Shown in pieces: positions 24,168 to 36,300 of a DNA stretch of 64,000 nucleotides. A program made the translations under genes and the position numbers. The DNA lies in NCBI GenBank assembly GCA_013396755.1, contig VWZF01002195.1:1151191-1215190 (forward strand), read 5' to 3'. How positions within the stretch are numbered: the first letter of the stretch is position 1; each line of letters opens with the position of its first letter. The notes below the pieces were generated by a model. The model ran no database searches. It saw only the letters and a program-made list of their open reading frames with translations, and was not told the origin of the DNA. This DNA comes from Sclerurus mexicanus (taxonomy: Eukaryota > Chordata > Aves > Passeriformes > Furnariidae).

Positions 24168-24420
24168 CTGGAAAACTCAAACCATTTTCAAACCTCTAGA
24201 TATAAGGAAGAATTTTTTTTATGATGAAGGTAGTGAAACACTGGTACGAGTTGCCCAGAAAGGTGGTAGATGCCCCACCCCTGGAAACATTCAAGGCAAG
24301 GTTGGACAAGGCTACGAGCAACCTGGTCAAATGGAAGATGTCCGTGCTTGCTGCCAACAGTTTGGAACTATACGACCCTTAAAGGTCCCTTCCAACCAAA
24401 ATCATTCTATGATTCTGTGA
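24168..24420 (+). mobile_element. 5'-truncated CR1 LINE, 3' end
   Basis: A clear CR1 terminus. A stretch encoding Leu-Asp-Ile-Arg-Lys-Asn-Phe-Phe matches the end of CR1 ORF2. It is followed by gttgcccagaaaggtggtag, tgccccacccctggaaac, ttcaaggcaaggttgga, aaaggtcccttccaacc and the tandem octamer tail attctatgattctgtg. The reading frame is broken after the first residues. Poly(T) (eight T near 24212) interrupts it. Truncation at the 5' side is normal for CR1. No flanking duplication is evident, which is also usual for CR1. Confidence 0.92.
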
Positions 24421-26046
24421 CCTGAGTTGCTTCAAACAGCTGGCTGGCAGCAGATCCCACCACACCTTCTTTAGCTTCTCTGATGCGGGATCATGCTGTG
24501 CACTGAAAGATGAGGCAGTTCTTCTGTTTTCTGCTACTGAAGAGAAGGAAGGTAAATTTAGTTCCCGTCTTTATACTTTAGCTATTCTTCCCTTTTCTTT
24601 ACTCTTTGGTCTAGTGTGTAAATTGTTAAATGTGTGATGTGTCTTGTCTGCATGAGTGAGAGATCTGGTCCTCCACATCTCATCTGCTTCATCATATCAG
24701 TAATTATATTGCATACTGAAATAAACAGAACTAGGCAAATACTTCTAATATTATTACTCCTTGGACAGTTTGTGGAGGTTTTTCGTTTGTTTTGTTTTGA
24801 TGGCCCAAAGCCCCTTTTTCTTCCTCAAAGAAGTGATCTATTCCACTTGCGTTGAACAGAAAAATCTACATGCCACTTAAATTGAAATTTTGAAATTGAA
24901 TTTATTTTCCCTGGAAGGATTTTTATTTCTTTCTGTTCTTTATTATTACAAAGCTGAGACAAATTTAAAAAAAAATTGTTTCCCAGTGAAAAAGGAAACC
25001 AGTTATTTCAAAAATGTCAAGATATGCCTGTTCTGCCGTCACTAAAACCACTTGCTAAATTTCACAAGTATTGTTAAAAAGTTTTGGTTGCTCCAAAGCT
25101 GTATTTTTTTTTTTCAGCAAGGGAAGTCTGCGCCCTATAATTTCATCCAAACCTCCAGAAAGCAGCCTTTATCTGCCTTATCCCAGAGCATCCTGGAAAT
25201 CATGACTGCACAAGCTTTCCCAATTATGCTGATATAATAAGAGGGTCACCTGTAGAAACTTTGCAATGCACTAAATGCAGTAGAGAAAGCCTGCCCGGTA
25301 ATCACAGCATATCTACGGATATTGTGCTTAAGCCAAGGACCAAGGCCTGCAGAGGAGACACTCGGTGCAGGATGAGACCCTGACCCACCCAGCAACCAAG
25401 CTATGCTTATTGCAACCCTACAGAGGGGGAAATCTGGCAGAGGCTGCTTTAGTGTCCTCATCCCTCCTCCAAAACCCTGGCTAAGGGTAGGAGGTTGGAG
25501 GGCAGCTGGTATTCGTGCATGGGGAGCATCCTGGTTAGTGTTTCTTAGCTTTAGCCAGGTAATGCATTTTGCCTGGGAAATGCAAATCCAGGACTGTGAC
25601 TCTGAGCTTTAGGCAGCTTTTAAAACCTCTCTTTTCCATTATCCCGTCTGCCCTACAGCCTACAGCCCAGTGCTGTGTCCCATGAGTACAGCTCTTTCTG
25701 ACAAGGAGTGGTGTAAGGATAAGCTGTTCGAAACAGCTCCTGTGCCCACTCTGAGTTTTTGGATAGGACTTTTGCTAATACCCATTACAGCTAGGGATAA
25801 AGTTCTCTATCTCTCAGCACATTTGGTAACTATTTACTTAACTAAATGGTGAAACAGAGAAGACTCAATTCTCCAGAGTTGCCTCCCTCAGCTTGTTTAT
25901 CACTATGTTGCAATGGCTCTGTGGTTGTGAAATCTTGGGCTGAAAACTGGAAAGGAAATTTCTAGTGACAAGCTTTTCTTGAGGCTGTAAACAAATAGAA
26001 TTCATTAGGAGAAAGGAAGAGAAGCAAAAAACATTGAAATTAAAAA
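24421..26046. other. Noncoding stretch, no recognised feature
   Basis: A/T-rich to mixed DNA. The T-run near 25107-25120 followed by cag resembles an acceptor, with an open frame of about 40 codons to a stop near 25237. Without domain or donor it is not called an exon. Confidence 0.45.
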
Positions 26047-26092
26047 ATGTGCGCATGCGCATGCATACACACACACACACACACACACACAC
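26047..26092 (+). repeat. Alternating purine-pyrimidine tract with (CA)n
   Basis: Forty-six consecutive bases alternate purine and pyrimidine: atgtgcgcatgcgcatgcat followed by about thirteen AC units. This is a CA-repeat microsatellite with a GC-containing head, a sequence class known to favour left-handed Z-DNA. The repeat part is likely length-polymorphic. Confidence 0.9.
26050..26061. promoter_or_regulatory. Perfect NRF1-type palindrome
   Basis: TGCGCATGCGCA is a perfect 12-bp palindrome and fits the NRF1 consensus YGCGCAYGCGCR at every position. It contains two CpGs in a CpG-poor region and abuts the CA repeat. There is no CpG island or recognisable first exon nearby, so whether it is used is unknown; it could also be the mutated edge of the microsatellite. 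Confidence 0.5.
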
Positions 26093-27264
26093 TGCTTTTT
26101 CATAGCTGTGATGAGAAAAAAAAATCCTTATGTCAGGCTTATTTTTTCCAAGCATAACCAGCTTGATCTAATGGTCCCTGCAGTTGGTAGGAAACTGAGC
26201 TTTCTCAGACTGCAACAGAACTAGGACTGTACTTTCAGGCAGCCTATTTCATCTGCCGTGCCCTGAAAGTGCTTTACCCTTTCTACACCTGCTTGTGCAA
26301 ACTCCAAAACATGGCTCTCTAGGAGTTCTCAGGTGTTTGCTGATAGACATCATATTTGCTTAAAAGAAAAAGAATGAATAATGCATTAAAAAGGAGCTTC
26401 TGAGCCAACTGTACTAATAGCTTTTTACCTGTAGCACCAAGAGCTTGTATATTCTGGCTTCATGTTAAAAAGCGTGCTGATTAAACCATAATATTATGTT
26501 TTGATCTAGCCTACAGCTGAATGAATTACTGGCAGGAAACACAGCTCATGAATTCAATCAAAAATCCTTTCATTTGTCACAGCCGCTTCCTGTCCGTCTT
26601 TTAAACATCTGCTTCTCTTGTTCACGACAGAAAAAGTCTTTGTTAAAATAATAAGCATTCACCAATCCTTCCCTCAAATAAAGTGTGTGGTTCCTCAATG
26701 AAACACGCTTTCCTCCCTGCTTCAAGTTTATTTTATATATCTTTAATAGCTTCCTCACACCCCTCTCTTTCTTTCTGCTTTGAAATTCTGGAAAATCTCA
26801 GGCTGACAAAAGACAGCACTTCCAAAGCATGAGCTTGAGCTGCCCCCAGCCTTTCTGCCAAGAGGACCCAGCATTTGGGATGCTTTGCTGCAATCCCTGC
26901 CAAGAACCGCTCCAGCTCCTTAAATGGAAGCCACTTCCTCCCTGAAGAAGGCCAAGCAACCATCTAGTATCCCAGGGAGATGTGTTTCTCCAAGGTGCTC
27001 ACTCTCCCATGCATGTGAAGCTGCAGCTGGGATGGGCATACACCTCTAGGAAGTGTTACCAATCCTTTCTCATGAGCACTGGAGCACCTCAGCTCCTCCA
27101 GGCCAGAGGGTCGGGCTAGAAGAGAAACAGAGCAATTCCTTTCTTAACTTTCCATTTCCAGCCATTGCAGTGATTGCTTGGTGATATTTTGGATCATTTA
27201 GTCAGCTACTCGTGCAAGTGGGGGATATCAGCTGTGCAGCCCCCTCCTGCTGTCCTTAAATGTC
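26093..27264. other. Noncoding stretch, no recognised feature
   Basis: Unique-looking DNA with short opposing open frames and no recognisable repeat, RNA gene or domain. Confidence 0.45.
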
Positions 27265-27465
27265 TCACAAATCCACAGTGAACACAACGGTGTTTAGTTG
27301 CACGTTTGGCATATCAGCAACTTCGCATTTCTTTACAAGCGTTTCCAGGGAAGAACACCAATCTTCCAGGGAAATTTTAAATCCCTACTTTGAAGCAAAC
27401 CACTTTCTTTGCTAATTACTTCTTAATAATTAATCTACTTCCTGTACCTCTTCTGAAAGCATTCT
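27265..27465. promoter_or_regulatory. Possible conserved noncoding block
   Basis: Contains words common in conserved enhancers: gcacgtttggcatatcag, gcatttctttacaagcg, gctaattacttcttaata and attaatctacttcc. No open frame. Weak call on motif texture. Confidence 0.2.
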
Positions 27466-28939
27466 GAGTGTTGTTCACTTCTAAACTTGACAATCCATTG
27501 CTCAGCAGCAAAATGCAGCTAACTCTGGGTTGAAGTCTAAGCGTTGTACAACAAACCTTAATAGTGCTCAGAAAACCTGCCCCTGCAGGCATTAAGCTGG
27601 AAACTTTAGGGCTGGAGAAGAAGCAGCTGTATTAGAAAGAACCGAACCCCTACAAAGGGTCAGCCTGCAAGTTTGCTGACCCTGTGTGCCAACCCTATGC
27701 CTCTTCCTAAAGCTATCCAAGCAAGGATGCCCTCAGTGACTGCAGTGATCAGGATAGGGACAGACGGCTATCTTGTGAGAAGTGAAGTTGAAGGATTCTT
27801 CCCCATTCTCAGGAGCTGGAAAAAATGAGCCAGCCCAATTAGCACATTTTCATTGTTTTTTGCATCATGTGAATTTTCATGTGAGACATGGCTTGCAAGT
27901 GACTGAAAGCTATGACTGCATGTGAAAGAGGCTGATTACAGGCAGGAGTAGCAAATGATTAGGGAGAGTTGCATGATGCCTTTTCAATGCTCAAATGACT
28001 ACTTTTTTAATTTCAAATTTTTCACTGGATGCTTATGAAAAATTATTTTAATGTAATAATTTTTGAAGTATATATTATTTTCCTTGAGCAGAATCTTGCT
28101 TTTACTCTGATTCTTTACTACAACACAGCTTCATGTCATGATTCCAGCATTATATCTGAATAAAAATGATATAAATAAGAGTTTTCCCAAACTTAAAAAT
28201 TCCTGCCATGGGTCAGCCTAAAGGTTACTCTGTCCCAATGTCCCATCTCCATCTTGGGCTGACAGCAAGGACATAGGAAAGAGGATGGGAATGGGGTAAA
28301 CACATTGAAATAAATCCTTTGTATTTTCCACCACCTGCCAGATGTTTGTAGCTTAGAGAACTCCAGAGACAGAGCAAGGGTCTTTGCATTTCATGGTTGC
28401 CAATTTGTTTTTATTCCTGAGATATGTTTCATTGCTTTTTACCTTGCAAATTGTTAGCAACACAGAATCATGTGGTGGTGAGTTTTGCAGTTTAACTGTG
28501 ACTGGTCTTTTTGTCTGTCTAAAGCCTGACACCATCTTGTTGTGTTGGATGTCCCACAGGTCTTGTATTGAAAGCAACAGCCCAAACGATTTCCAGCAAA
28601 CTCACTGGAGGACACTCATGGTTGTCAGCACCTCTGTACTATTCTCTCACTTACTCCCTTTTCGGTCAAGAGTGTCCTCAATACCTAGAAAATGTCCTAT
28701 ACTTTAGATTATCCTTGTAACTTTGGTGCCTTTTTATTTCCAATACACAGTTTCTGAGAAGGAAAGGCAGAACTAGTAAGTTTGTATGGCTCTGGTTTTC
28801 CCCTTTTTCCCTAATTACTCCTGATGTTTGACTTGTTTTGCACTGATATCAAGGAACAAATGGCTGTTTTCACAGAGCTATTACAACTCTAATTCCTGAA
28901 CAGACACAGCTAACTCATAGTCTATCAACCGGCATCTAC
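27466..28939. other. Noncoding stretch, no recognised feature
   Basis: Includes an A/T-rich part (about 28000-28200) with ttaatgtaataatttttg words. A 107-codon plus-strand frame at 28384-28707 has no recognisable motif and a 74-codon frame opposite it. Confidence 0.45.
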
Positions 28940-29145
28940 AGTTAGGAGTTTTACCCATGCACAACACTTCATTTTTATCTAAATTAATCTCGTCTGCTCT
29001 TTTATTGCCTCACTAAAGTAAGTGCCTTCTGCGAGTTTTTGCAGTCAACTTCTATTTTTACTACCCTTAATAACTTACTATCAATAGCAAACATTGCCAC
29101 CTCACTATCCACCCTCTTTCTCAGACTGTGGGAGGAAAGAGCTTC
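28940..29145 (-). pseudogene. Old L3/CR1-type LINE reverse-transcriptase fragment
   Basis: Read on the minus strand, this segment encodes an RT palm-domain remnant. Residues Arg-Lys-Arg-Val-Asp precede SEVAMFAIDSKLLRVVK and then IEVDCKNSQKALTLVR. The recalled family pattern is a NDLEKGV-NSEVAKFADD-TKLFRVVK-TKVDCKNLQK series. The catalytic FADD box reads FAID here (29080-29091), so one of the two catalytic aspartates is lost. After a stop at the QKALTLVRQ step, a shifted frame continues as DKNEVLCMGK (28946-28975 area), matching the downstream NVDKCEVMHMGK block. It is a dead, ancient LINE of the L3/CR1 superfamily, much more diverged than the CR1 copy at 53294-54545. Confidence 0.75.
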
Positions 29146-29460
29146 AGTCCTGCTCCGAGGCATTTTTCCCCTCAGCCCAGTTACAGTGACAAACCCACAC
29201 TTTTACTGGTTGAATTTGTTTAGCTTGTGAAAAGAGGTTTTTCACTGCCAGTACAGCTTTGCCAGATGTGTCCACATTAGGACTACATTGCTGGATTAAT
29301 CTGATGGCATTTTTGTACCAATACAAGAAAACCCCAAACCTTTCTTTATGGTTTAAAATCATCGGTTGGACACCTGGGGGTTTGAGAGCTGGGGGTGAAG
29401 TGCATCCTTCCCAAAGGAGGAGGGCAGTTCAAGTAGGGAGACATCAAGGTACTGCATAAC
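29146..29460. other. Noncoding flank of the old LINE
   Basis: The segment around 29255-29335, read on the minus strand, vaguely resembles another ancient amniote repeat (a 'gtggacacatctggcaaagc' phrase). The resemblance is too weak to call. Confidence 0.3.
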
Positions 29461-29700
29461 TTGTGATATTTAATCTTGGCTTGGGGTTTAAATAAGGCTC
29501 CTCCGGAGGTATAAATTAACAAAGAAAAAAATGGGAGCTGACAGAGAATGTAGGGGCATAAATTATTTTCTGTACGTAAATAAGCAGACAGTTGCTGTCA
29601 AAGCCTCTGCTGCACATCCCCACACGGCCACAGTAAGATATCTGTACTTTTAAGGTACTTGGGGGGCATGTGAAAAACAGCTACTTCAGATCTGCAGTAT
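29461..29700. promoter_or_regulatory. Possible conserved noncoding block
   Basis: No open frame. Carries tgatatttaatcttggc, ggtttaaataaggctc, cctccggaggtataaatt (with the palindrome cctccggagg), gcataaattattttctg and cgtaaataagcagac. The texture is that of a conserved enhancer; not verified. Confidence 0.25.
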
Positions 29701-30000
29701 CTTTCACTTCCAGTTGACCCAAGCTGGGGCACTTATCAAACATCCCATTTTGCTGCCTTTTGCTAGGGTGTGGAATAGATGACTGAGCGCAAATGATTGC
29801 ATATGAAAAAAACCCCAGACAATATCAACTTAACTTTAAGCTAGAAACAATAAACAACATGATTTAGCAAAAGGGAGCTGGAGTTGCTGCTCATTCACCT
29901 GCTGAGCTGCAACAAGCAGACCTGCACAGGCGCTTGTCCTGCTGGATGCTACTAGTGAGAAGGTCACAGTTCACCAGACAACATCAGGGCAGGAGGCTGA

Positions 30001-30040
30001 GTATGAGGTGAAGCGTGAGCTGGTTGCATACACCTCATAC
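30001..30040. repeat. Perfect 10-bp hairpin
   Basis: GTATGAGGTG (30001-30010) and CACCTCATAC (30031-30040) are exact reverse complements around a 20-base loop. A few such pairs are expected by chance in 64 kb. Confidence 0.5.
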
Positions 30041-32436
30041 CAGAGCACCTGCAACCTGGTGAGCTTGGAGCTTCCCATCCCTCCTGTTATTTTTTTTTTC
30101 CCTCCAAAAAAGGACATTAAATGCAATTAGAAAGTATCAGGTTTCCAGCAAACCAAAGTAAGCACATTTCCGTCCAGTGCAAATTAAACAGTGGAGATCG
30201 TTGCCACCAGTTGTTGCTGAGGCTAGAAGTTAGAAATTATACAAACTTGTAGAGGGAACGAAAGTCCACTGGAATTACTAACACAAACACAAAGATTCTG
30301 TCTCTGACTGAAGAACTCAAGCCCTGTGATTGCATTGGGAAAAGGACTATGCCATGTTTGTTTTCATGTTTTTCCTCCACTCCTGCCCAAAACTAGGACA
30401 GGATCCTGGACTTGACATACCCCTTTCAGCCCCACTATAGTTGTTCTTCATCTGTGTGTAAAAGTCCTGCTGCTCACTGTACAATTGTGTATGCTCTAAA
30501 AAAACCCTCTTACTTTTGATTTTGAAGGCTCAACTGACAGACCCAGGAAAAGTAAGTCCCAAAAAATCTGATATGTCTAATATGCAAGGTGCTAGATATA
30601 TCAGTGCTCCTAGTATTTCTCCTTCCATATTGTCCCTGTGCTACATATCACCTGACTGAGAAAGGCAATACAGTCCACTGGACTGAGAGCTGTGCAATGC
30701 CAGGGCTAACATGGGAGATTGAGAGCATTCAAGAGTATGGCTTTTTGTACCAGATGTGAATATATCAGGCTGGGGTCCCGAGATGACTACTCAGACTAAA
30801 GAATTATATTCTTCTGGCCTCTCTATTAAGCATCTATTTTACCTCACTACTTGTCAAATGCCAGAAACTAGTTTTAAATGATCTTTAATACCATGCATTT
30901 TTAAAAAGGCTACAAAGCTCCTACGCTTCAGAATCACAACCTGACACCCAATTCCCATCTGTCTCCTATTAACAAAAACAACCTAGATAATCTCCAGCCG
31001 CATGTGGGAAGAGATACGAAAAACTGATGAAGATTATACAGTGTAGACCAACAAGCAATCAGCAGCATCTTAACAATACCTGTCTGATCTGGTGGCTAGT
31101 TTAAGGAATGACTGAATGAAGATAAAATTAACAGATAGGGCCAACTATATATAGTTGACAAAGTGTAACTCTATTTAGCAAGGTGTAGAGGGTGATTTGT
31201 TTGAGTTCAAGGCCACTCCAAAACTTCACATGACTACATAAGGCATCAATTACATGGGCAATCTCAGTTCCAGATGCTCATCCTAAGAGCCTGAATGAAA
31301 GGAAACATGCCAGCAGTAGTCTGTAGGAGACAGGACACACACGCAAAATGAAATGCAGACTGGACTACCATAGGCACTGTTGCCTCACAAGCATACACTC
31401 CAGCAGGAATTTCAGGTGAGCTCTATCACTAGAGTGAGTATGAACAGCTTCAGGGATTTCCTCCAGAGTTTGTGTGGTCTGGGGAGAGCAGATGCAGGCA
31501 GACTGGAGTCCAGTGGCTGGATCCCTCACCAGTAATCCTGCAGGGTGGACACTTTGGCCTTGGATAACAGCCAGGGATGTAACAGAAAAGCATTGGAGTC
31601 AAGGGACTCAATGACATTCAATACAGCCCATACTGCTCAAACACCAGTGGCCTGGAGCTGACACATTAACTTTAGGCTACCAGAGAAACCTTTTGCACCC
31701 CTAGGAGGGCTCCCACACACCTGTGTCCACACAACCTGACACAGCTCCTCGCCTATAGCCTGCTGGGCTTTGCAGTGCCTTACCCTGGAGGCATCATGCT
31801 ATGCTGACTGATGAGGGGGAGAAAAAAACTCAGTTCAGTGGATGAAGAAAAGGCTGGCTTTCTGATCTGTGGCTCCTAGAAGAGATGGGACAGATGCAGA
31901 GTGGGAAACTACAAACAAAATCCGCTGCTGAAGCACAGGACCCTGCAATATTTCCCATCAGAAATTACAGCGCTCACTTTGCTGTTGCTAGGACCCAGGT
32001 GCCTATTGCTGCTGTTGCTTCTATAAATAAAGTTTCCATTCCAGGATAAACTAAGTAAGCAGTGGTTGATTTTTAGGAAAATATTCTCTTCATCCCCTGA
32101 ACACACAGAGAAACAAAGGATCTCCACATCCCCCTGCCACTCAGCCAGCCCAGAAGCAGCGAGTGGGTTTGCACGATGGAAGGCAGCTGAGGAAGAGCAC
32201 CGTGGCAGCCAGCTGAGGCTGCCTGTCTGTGCAGCAAATGAGAGCTTTCTGCAGACACAGAACCAATTCCTAACACCAGGAGGATCACACGCAATTTTTG
32301 TGTTCAGAGAATTCCACTGCATATAATTATTCCTTTGATCATGTTAAAAGAGCCGTCACTGTGTGCTTGCATCCTGGCTTTGCTGGGAATTATCAATTTG
32401 GATGGGGAAAGTAGGCTGTGAGAATGGTTGGTCCAT

Positions 32437-32465
32437 TCTCTTACAAGTTTCTCTCTTACAAGTTC
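32437..32465 (+). repeat. 15-base tandem duplication
   Basis: The unit tctcttacaagtttc (32437-32451) is followed directly by tctcttacaagttc (32452-32465), a recent-looking small tandem duplication. Confidence 0.8.
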
Positions 32466-33310
32466 TGCTTTTATTCTTTTTTGTTGCTTTTTTTAAATTT
32501 TCATTTGTACATATTTCATCCAAACTGCGCTGCTGTCAGGACAAGCAAATCATTCCAGGAACTACTTTCATTATCATTAGCAAAGTGGAAGTCCTGTGAA
32601 GTTTTTGCTTTTGGCCCAGGCAGCTGCCTAAAGACTCCACTTCAAAGGTCTCTCCTCAGCTCACATCAGAGCACCACCTCAGTTTCCTAGATGCAGTCTT
32701 CTACAGCTCAGGACCTGCTTCTCCTTGCATTTCTGCCCTTGGTTTAGGCTCAGCAAACATCAGCAACCTCAGCCATCTGCAAGTATCTTAAAACAGAAAA
32801 TGAAGTGTCTAAGGCAGCTGACTTCCATTACCTCAGTGAGTTGCTAATCCAGGAGGACAGCCTGTACATAGCAAGTAGCAAGAACGGAGCTTTATAGTAA
32901 AAAGAAAAAGCAGGATTTTCCTGGAGGATAAGGAAAGTTCCCTTCTGGAACATTCGCCGATGTCCAAATGACTCAGAGTCAAGGGAAGATCAAATGCTAC
33001 TGAATCTCTGGCAACCAAGCCAGGAGTCCCTAAGTCCCACTGCCACCTCACATCATGACCTGTCTCAGGTAAACACTGAGACAGAAAACGTTGAGCCTGG
33101 CTTTGGTGTGCAATGCTTCATCCTACACCAAACCAGACTATCCAGCTATGGGAATGAGAAATAAGTGGCTCTGGCTCTCAGGGCTTGCCCACTAACCTCC
33201 AAGGCTTGCCTCTGACCCACTGGTACTCCATACAGCCACCAGAGAACAGTAAATGAGACAGGTGAGCATTTCAGCCTGAGTATGCCCAAATGCTGAGACA
33301 GGTTGCATTT

Positions 33311-33338
33311 GACAAAGTAGCACTGACAAAGTAGCACT
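33311..33338 (+). repeat. Perfect 14-base tandem duplication
   Basis: gacaaagtagcact occurs twice head-to-tail (33311-33324 and 33325-33338) without a mismatch, so it is probably a recent replication-slippage duplication. Confidence 0.9.
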
Positions 33339-36300
33339 GACTCCCTTAATCTCTTTGCAGGGATCAGAGGCTGCCTTCCCTTGTTGATGCCTACCAACCC
33401 TGCCACTGTGGGGCATCAGTCAGTTTTGTGCCTGTGTTTGAGCAGCTTTGCATCCAAAAAGCCACAACATCCCCTTGGGCTCATGGCGCAGGAGCTGTAA
33501 AGCCACTATGGCCTCTTCTGCAGTCAGATCACTACAGACATTGCTCTGCTACTGTGCCAGCTCCCAGCTTATATTGACTCCAATAATTAATTGCTTTTTC
33601 TATTTTTAAATATGAAAGGGTCTCTGTTTGGCTGTCAAGTGCAGTTATCGCAGGCATGAAAGAGCCAGTTTTCAGCTGAAATTTATCCAGAGGTTGTTTG
33701 GGATTTGTAGAGTAGAACTAGAGGCTGCATTTCTCTCCCAACTACAGTTCCTCCAGGGTGTCATGAAGATTTGCCAAGTCTCACACAACTTCACCCTCCC
33801 TTTCCCTGCAGCGCTAGGACCAGGATGGAGCGCTGCAGCCCTGGGTACTGCCTTGGCTGGGTGAGCTGGAGCTCTTTCCCACAGCACTTGCCCACCTTGA
33901 AAGGTGGATCCTTGCTGCTCATAAATCGCATTTTCTGGAAGAGGCAAAGTATGTTCATTTCATCCTTTTGTGCCAGACTCTACTTGAGGGCCATGGAGGC
34001 ATCACCCTCCTGATTTAGGAAATATCCCAGTGGTAGGGAAGGAGTACAGGTGTAACCTGGTGTCACAGCAACACCTGCTTGTCTTTACTGAAGTAGAATC
34101 ACAGCTGCCTCTAGGGAAGGAGGTTTAAATTTAATTTTTTCTAATAGGATCCAAACAAATGTAAGCCAGCAACTTTAAGGTGATAGTAGCAGCAAGACCA
34201 GGCTGCCACTGTGACCTGGGTTGACTGGAGGCTGCGATGGTGATGGCCAGGGCTGCATAGAAGCATCTCATTCCCTGTTGCTGTTTGTTGAAAGTGCTAC
34301 TTGGGCAAGTAATTAAGGGTATTTCTGCTGTATAAGTAAAAAAATAGTCAGCTTTACTCATTTTTTATTTTTTTTTTAATTTATCTTGACTTGCAAAGTG
34401 AGTTGACCATAGACTAACAGGCTGTTTTCCCAGGCTACATTGACAATGCTCTCTCTGGATGACCACTGACCTCACTGCACTGCTACACACTGGCTATGGC
34501 CACGGGGTACCACCTCTTTCCACTGAGGTGTGGGGCTGGCATAAGCCATGGTGCTTGCTGAGTAAGAATCCATCAGTTGATGCCTTGGGGATCTTTTTGG
34601 GTCACAGAAAAGCTGGCAAGGTCTTTTCATAGGGCTGTTATGGCATGTCCTACTGCAGTAACAAAACTAGCTTCTGATGGTAAGGTTTAATAGTGCCAGC
34701 CAGGTATTGCCATGGACATCCATCTGACAGCATCTTTCAGCTGATGGTATCCTCACCCAGCCACTGAGCTTAAAATGCCTTTCTAGAAACAGCTGCAAGT
34801 GGTTGTGCCTACCTCAAGGAAAATGCTCAGGTTAAATCAGATTTGCTAGCTCATGTTAGCCAAACCTCATGGAAGACAGACTGACTTTTGATAAACAGAT
34901 GTGTTTGAGATATTACCACCCTGGGTGTTTGGCTTTGTCACAATCACAGCCCTTATCCGAACCGGCGGATAAAACAAGCAAACATGTCTTTGGCATCCCA
35001 GTTCACTGCCTGGCATCTTGATGTGAAGCAGCCTCCATGAGTCTCTCTCAGCCCCGGGCTGCTGGGATGCCTGTGGCTTGGGAGGCTGGGGAGAAATAAT
35101 CTAGCAGAAAAGGTGGGATGGATGGCACTACAGCACAAATTCCAAGAGCTAGACTTTCTGAAGGAGGGTGGTACTCGAGAGCAACTCAAGTCACTCATCT
35201 AACATTTCTCCCTCCACTCAGCCTAGGAGGCTGAGTTAGAGGAAAAGGCAGGCAATAAAACCTTAGCTGAGCTATCAGGAAGTCACAGGGACTTCATAGA
35301 AGTCCATGGTCTGCACAGGCACCCCCCATTTGTGTGTGTGACAGTATGATTCCCCAGAGCATACCAGCCGGCTCACACCCACCAGAGCAGCCTCCAGGGC
35401 TCTTCAAGGCTTTGGCAATATAATGGCAGAAAGTTCCTCCTTCCTCTTTGAGGAACCTGGCAGCAGGGATAGGAAGCCAGACATGCCATAAAAGTAGCAA
35501 TCCAAAAATTTTCTTAATCAGGGCTCGTTTTGGAAGACATCCAGCAGGCTCCTGGATTTTTCTGGCTGTTTTGGAGGACTGGTATTGGTACTTCTCTGAA
35601 ATGTGGAAAAAAACACCCACCAAGTAAGACAGGTAGGCATATTTCTTGAGTTATGTGCAGTACAAAGGATGTCTGCAGCGACAGTGTGTGGTACCTCACT
35701 CAATCCCCACCTGCACAAACCAGGAGGGATTTCCACACCAGAACGTGGAGACTCATGGCCTCTCATTTTCTCTTTGCTTCATCCTGACTATCGAGATGAA
35801 GCAGGCACTGAGATAGCAGTCCTTACATTTTTTCACTGAGATGGATAATTCCTTTCCAAGACACTTATACACCAACTCCTGCAGAAGCCAAAGCCAACAG
35901 TGTAATAATACCTGTGCAGCATTGCTGAGCAAAAGGTCAAAATCAGGCTCACTGTATCATTCATGTTCCCTATCTGAGGAACTGAAGTTAGTCTTAAAGA
36001 TTATGTTAAAGCTTTTGGAGATTTATGATATAATTTCAGACTGTCCGTGGGCTTTTTCCTGCCACCTTGTCTAGTTGCCTACAAATAATAAGGAATTGGA
36101 AACACTGAATGCCTGAATATCCAATATCCAGGGTCCCTGACACAGCAATGACTGATGTTTGGGGTTTTACTTCTCAAAGTGAGTAATGTCAACGTGTGTG
36201 ATTTAACCATGGTCAATTTATCACTGTGACAAAGACCCAGCTATAGTGACTGGGGACAAGAATATATCAAACTCCAAAGATTTAATCCTGAATGCATATC

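Noticed and set aside
29255..29335. Minus-strand phrase resembling another old amniote repeat
   Set aside because: Only scattered words match; could be chance next to the L3-type fragment.
33812..33860. 49-base splice-framed mini-exon (acceptor ctgcag at 33811, donor gtgagc at 33861)
   Set aside because: Too short to judge; one frame open by chance; no partner exons.
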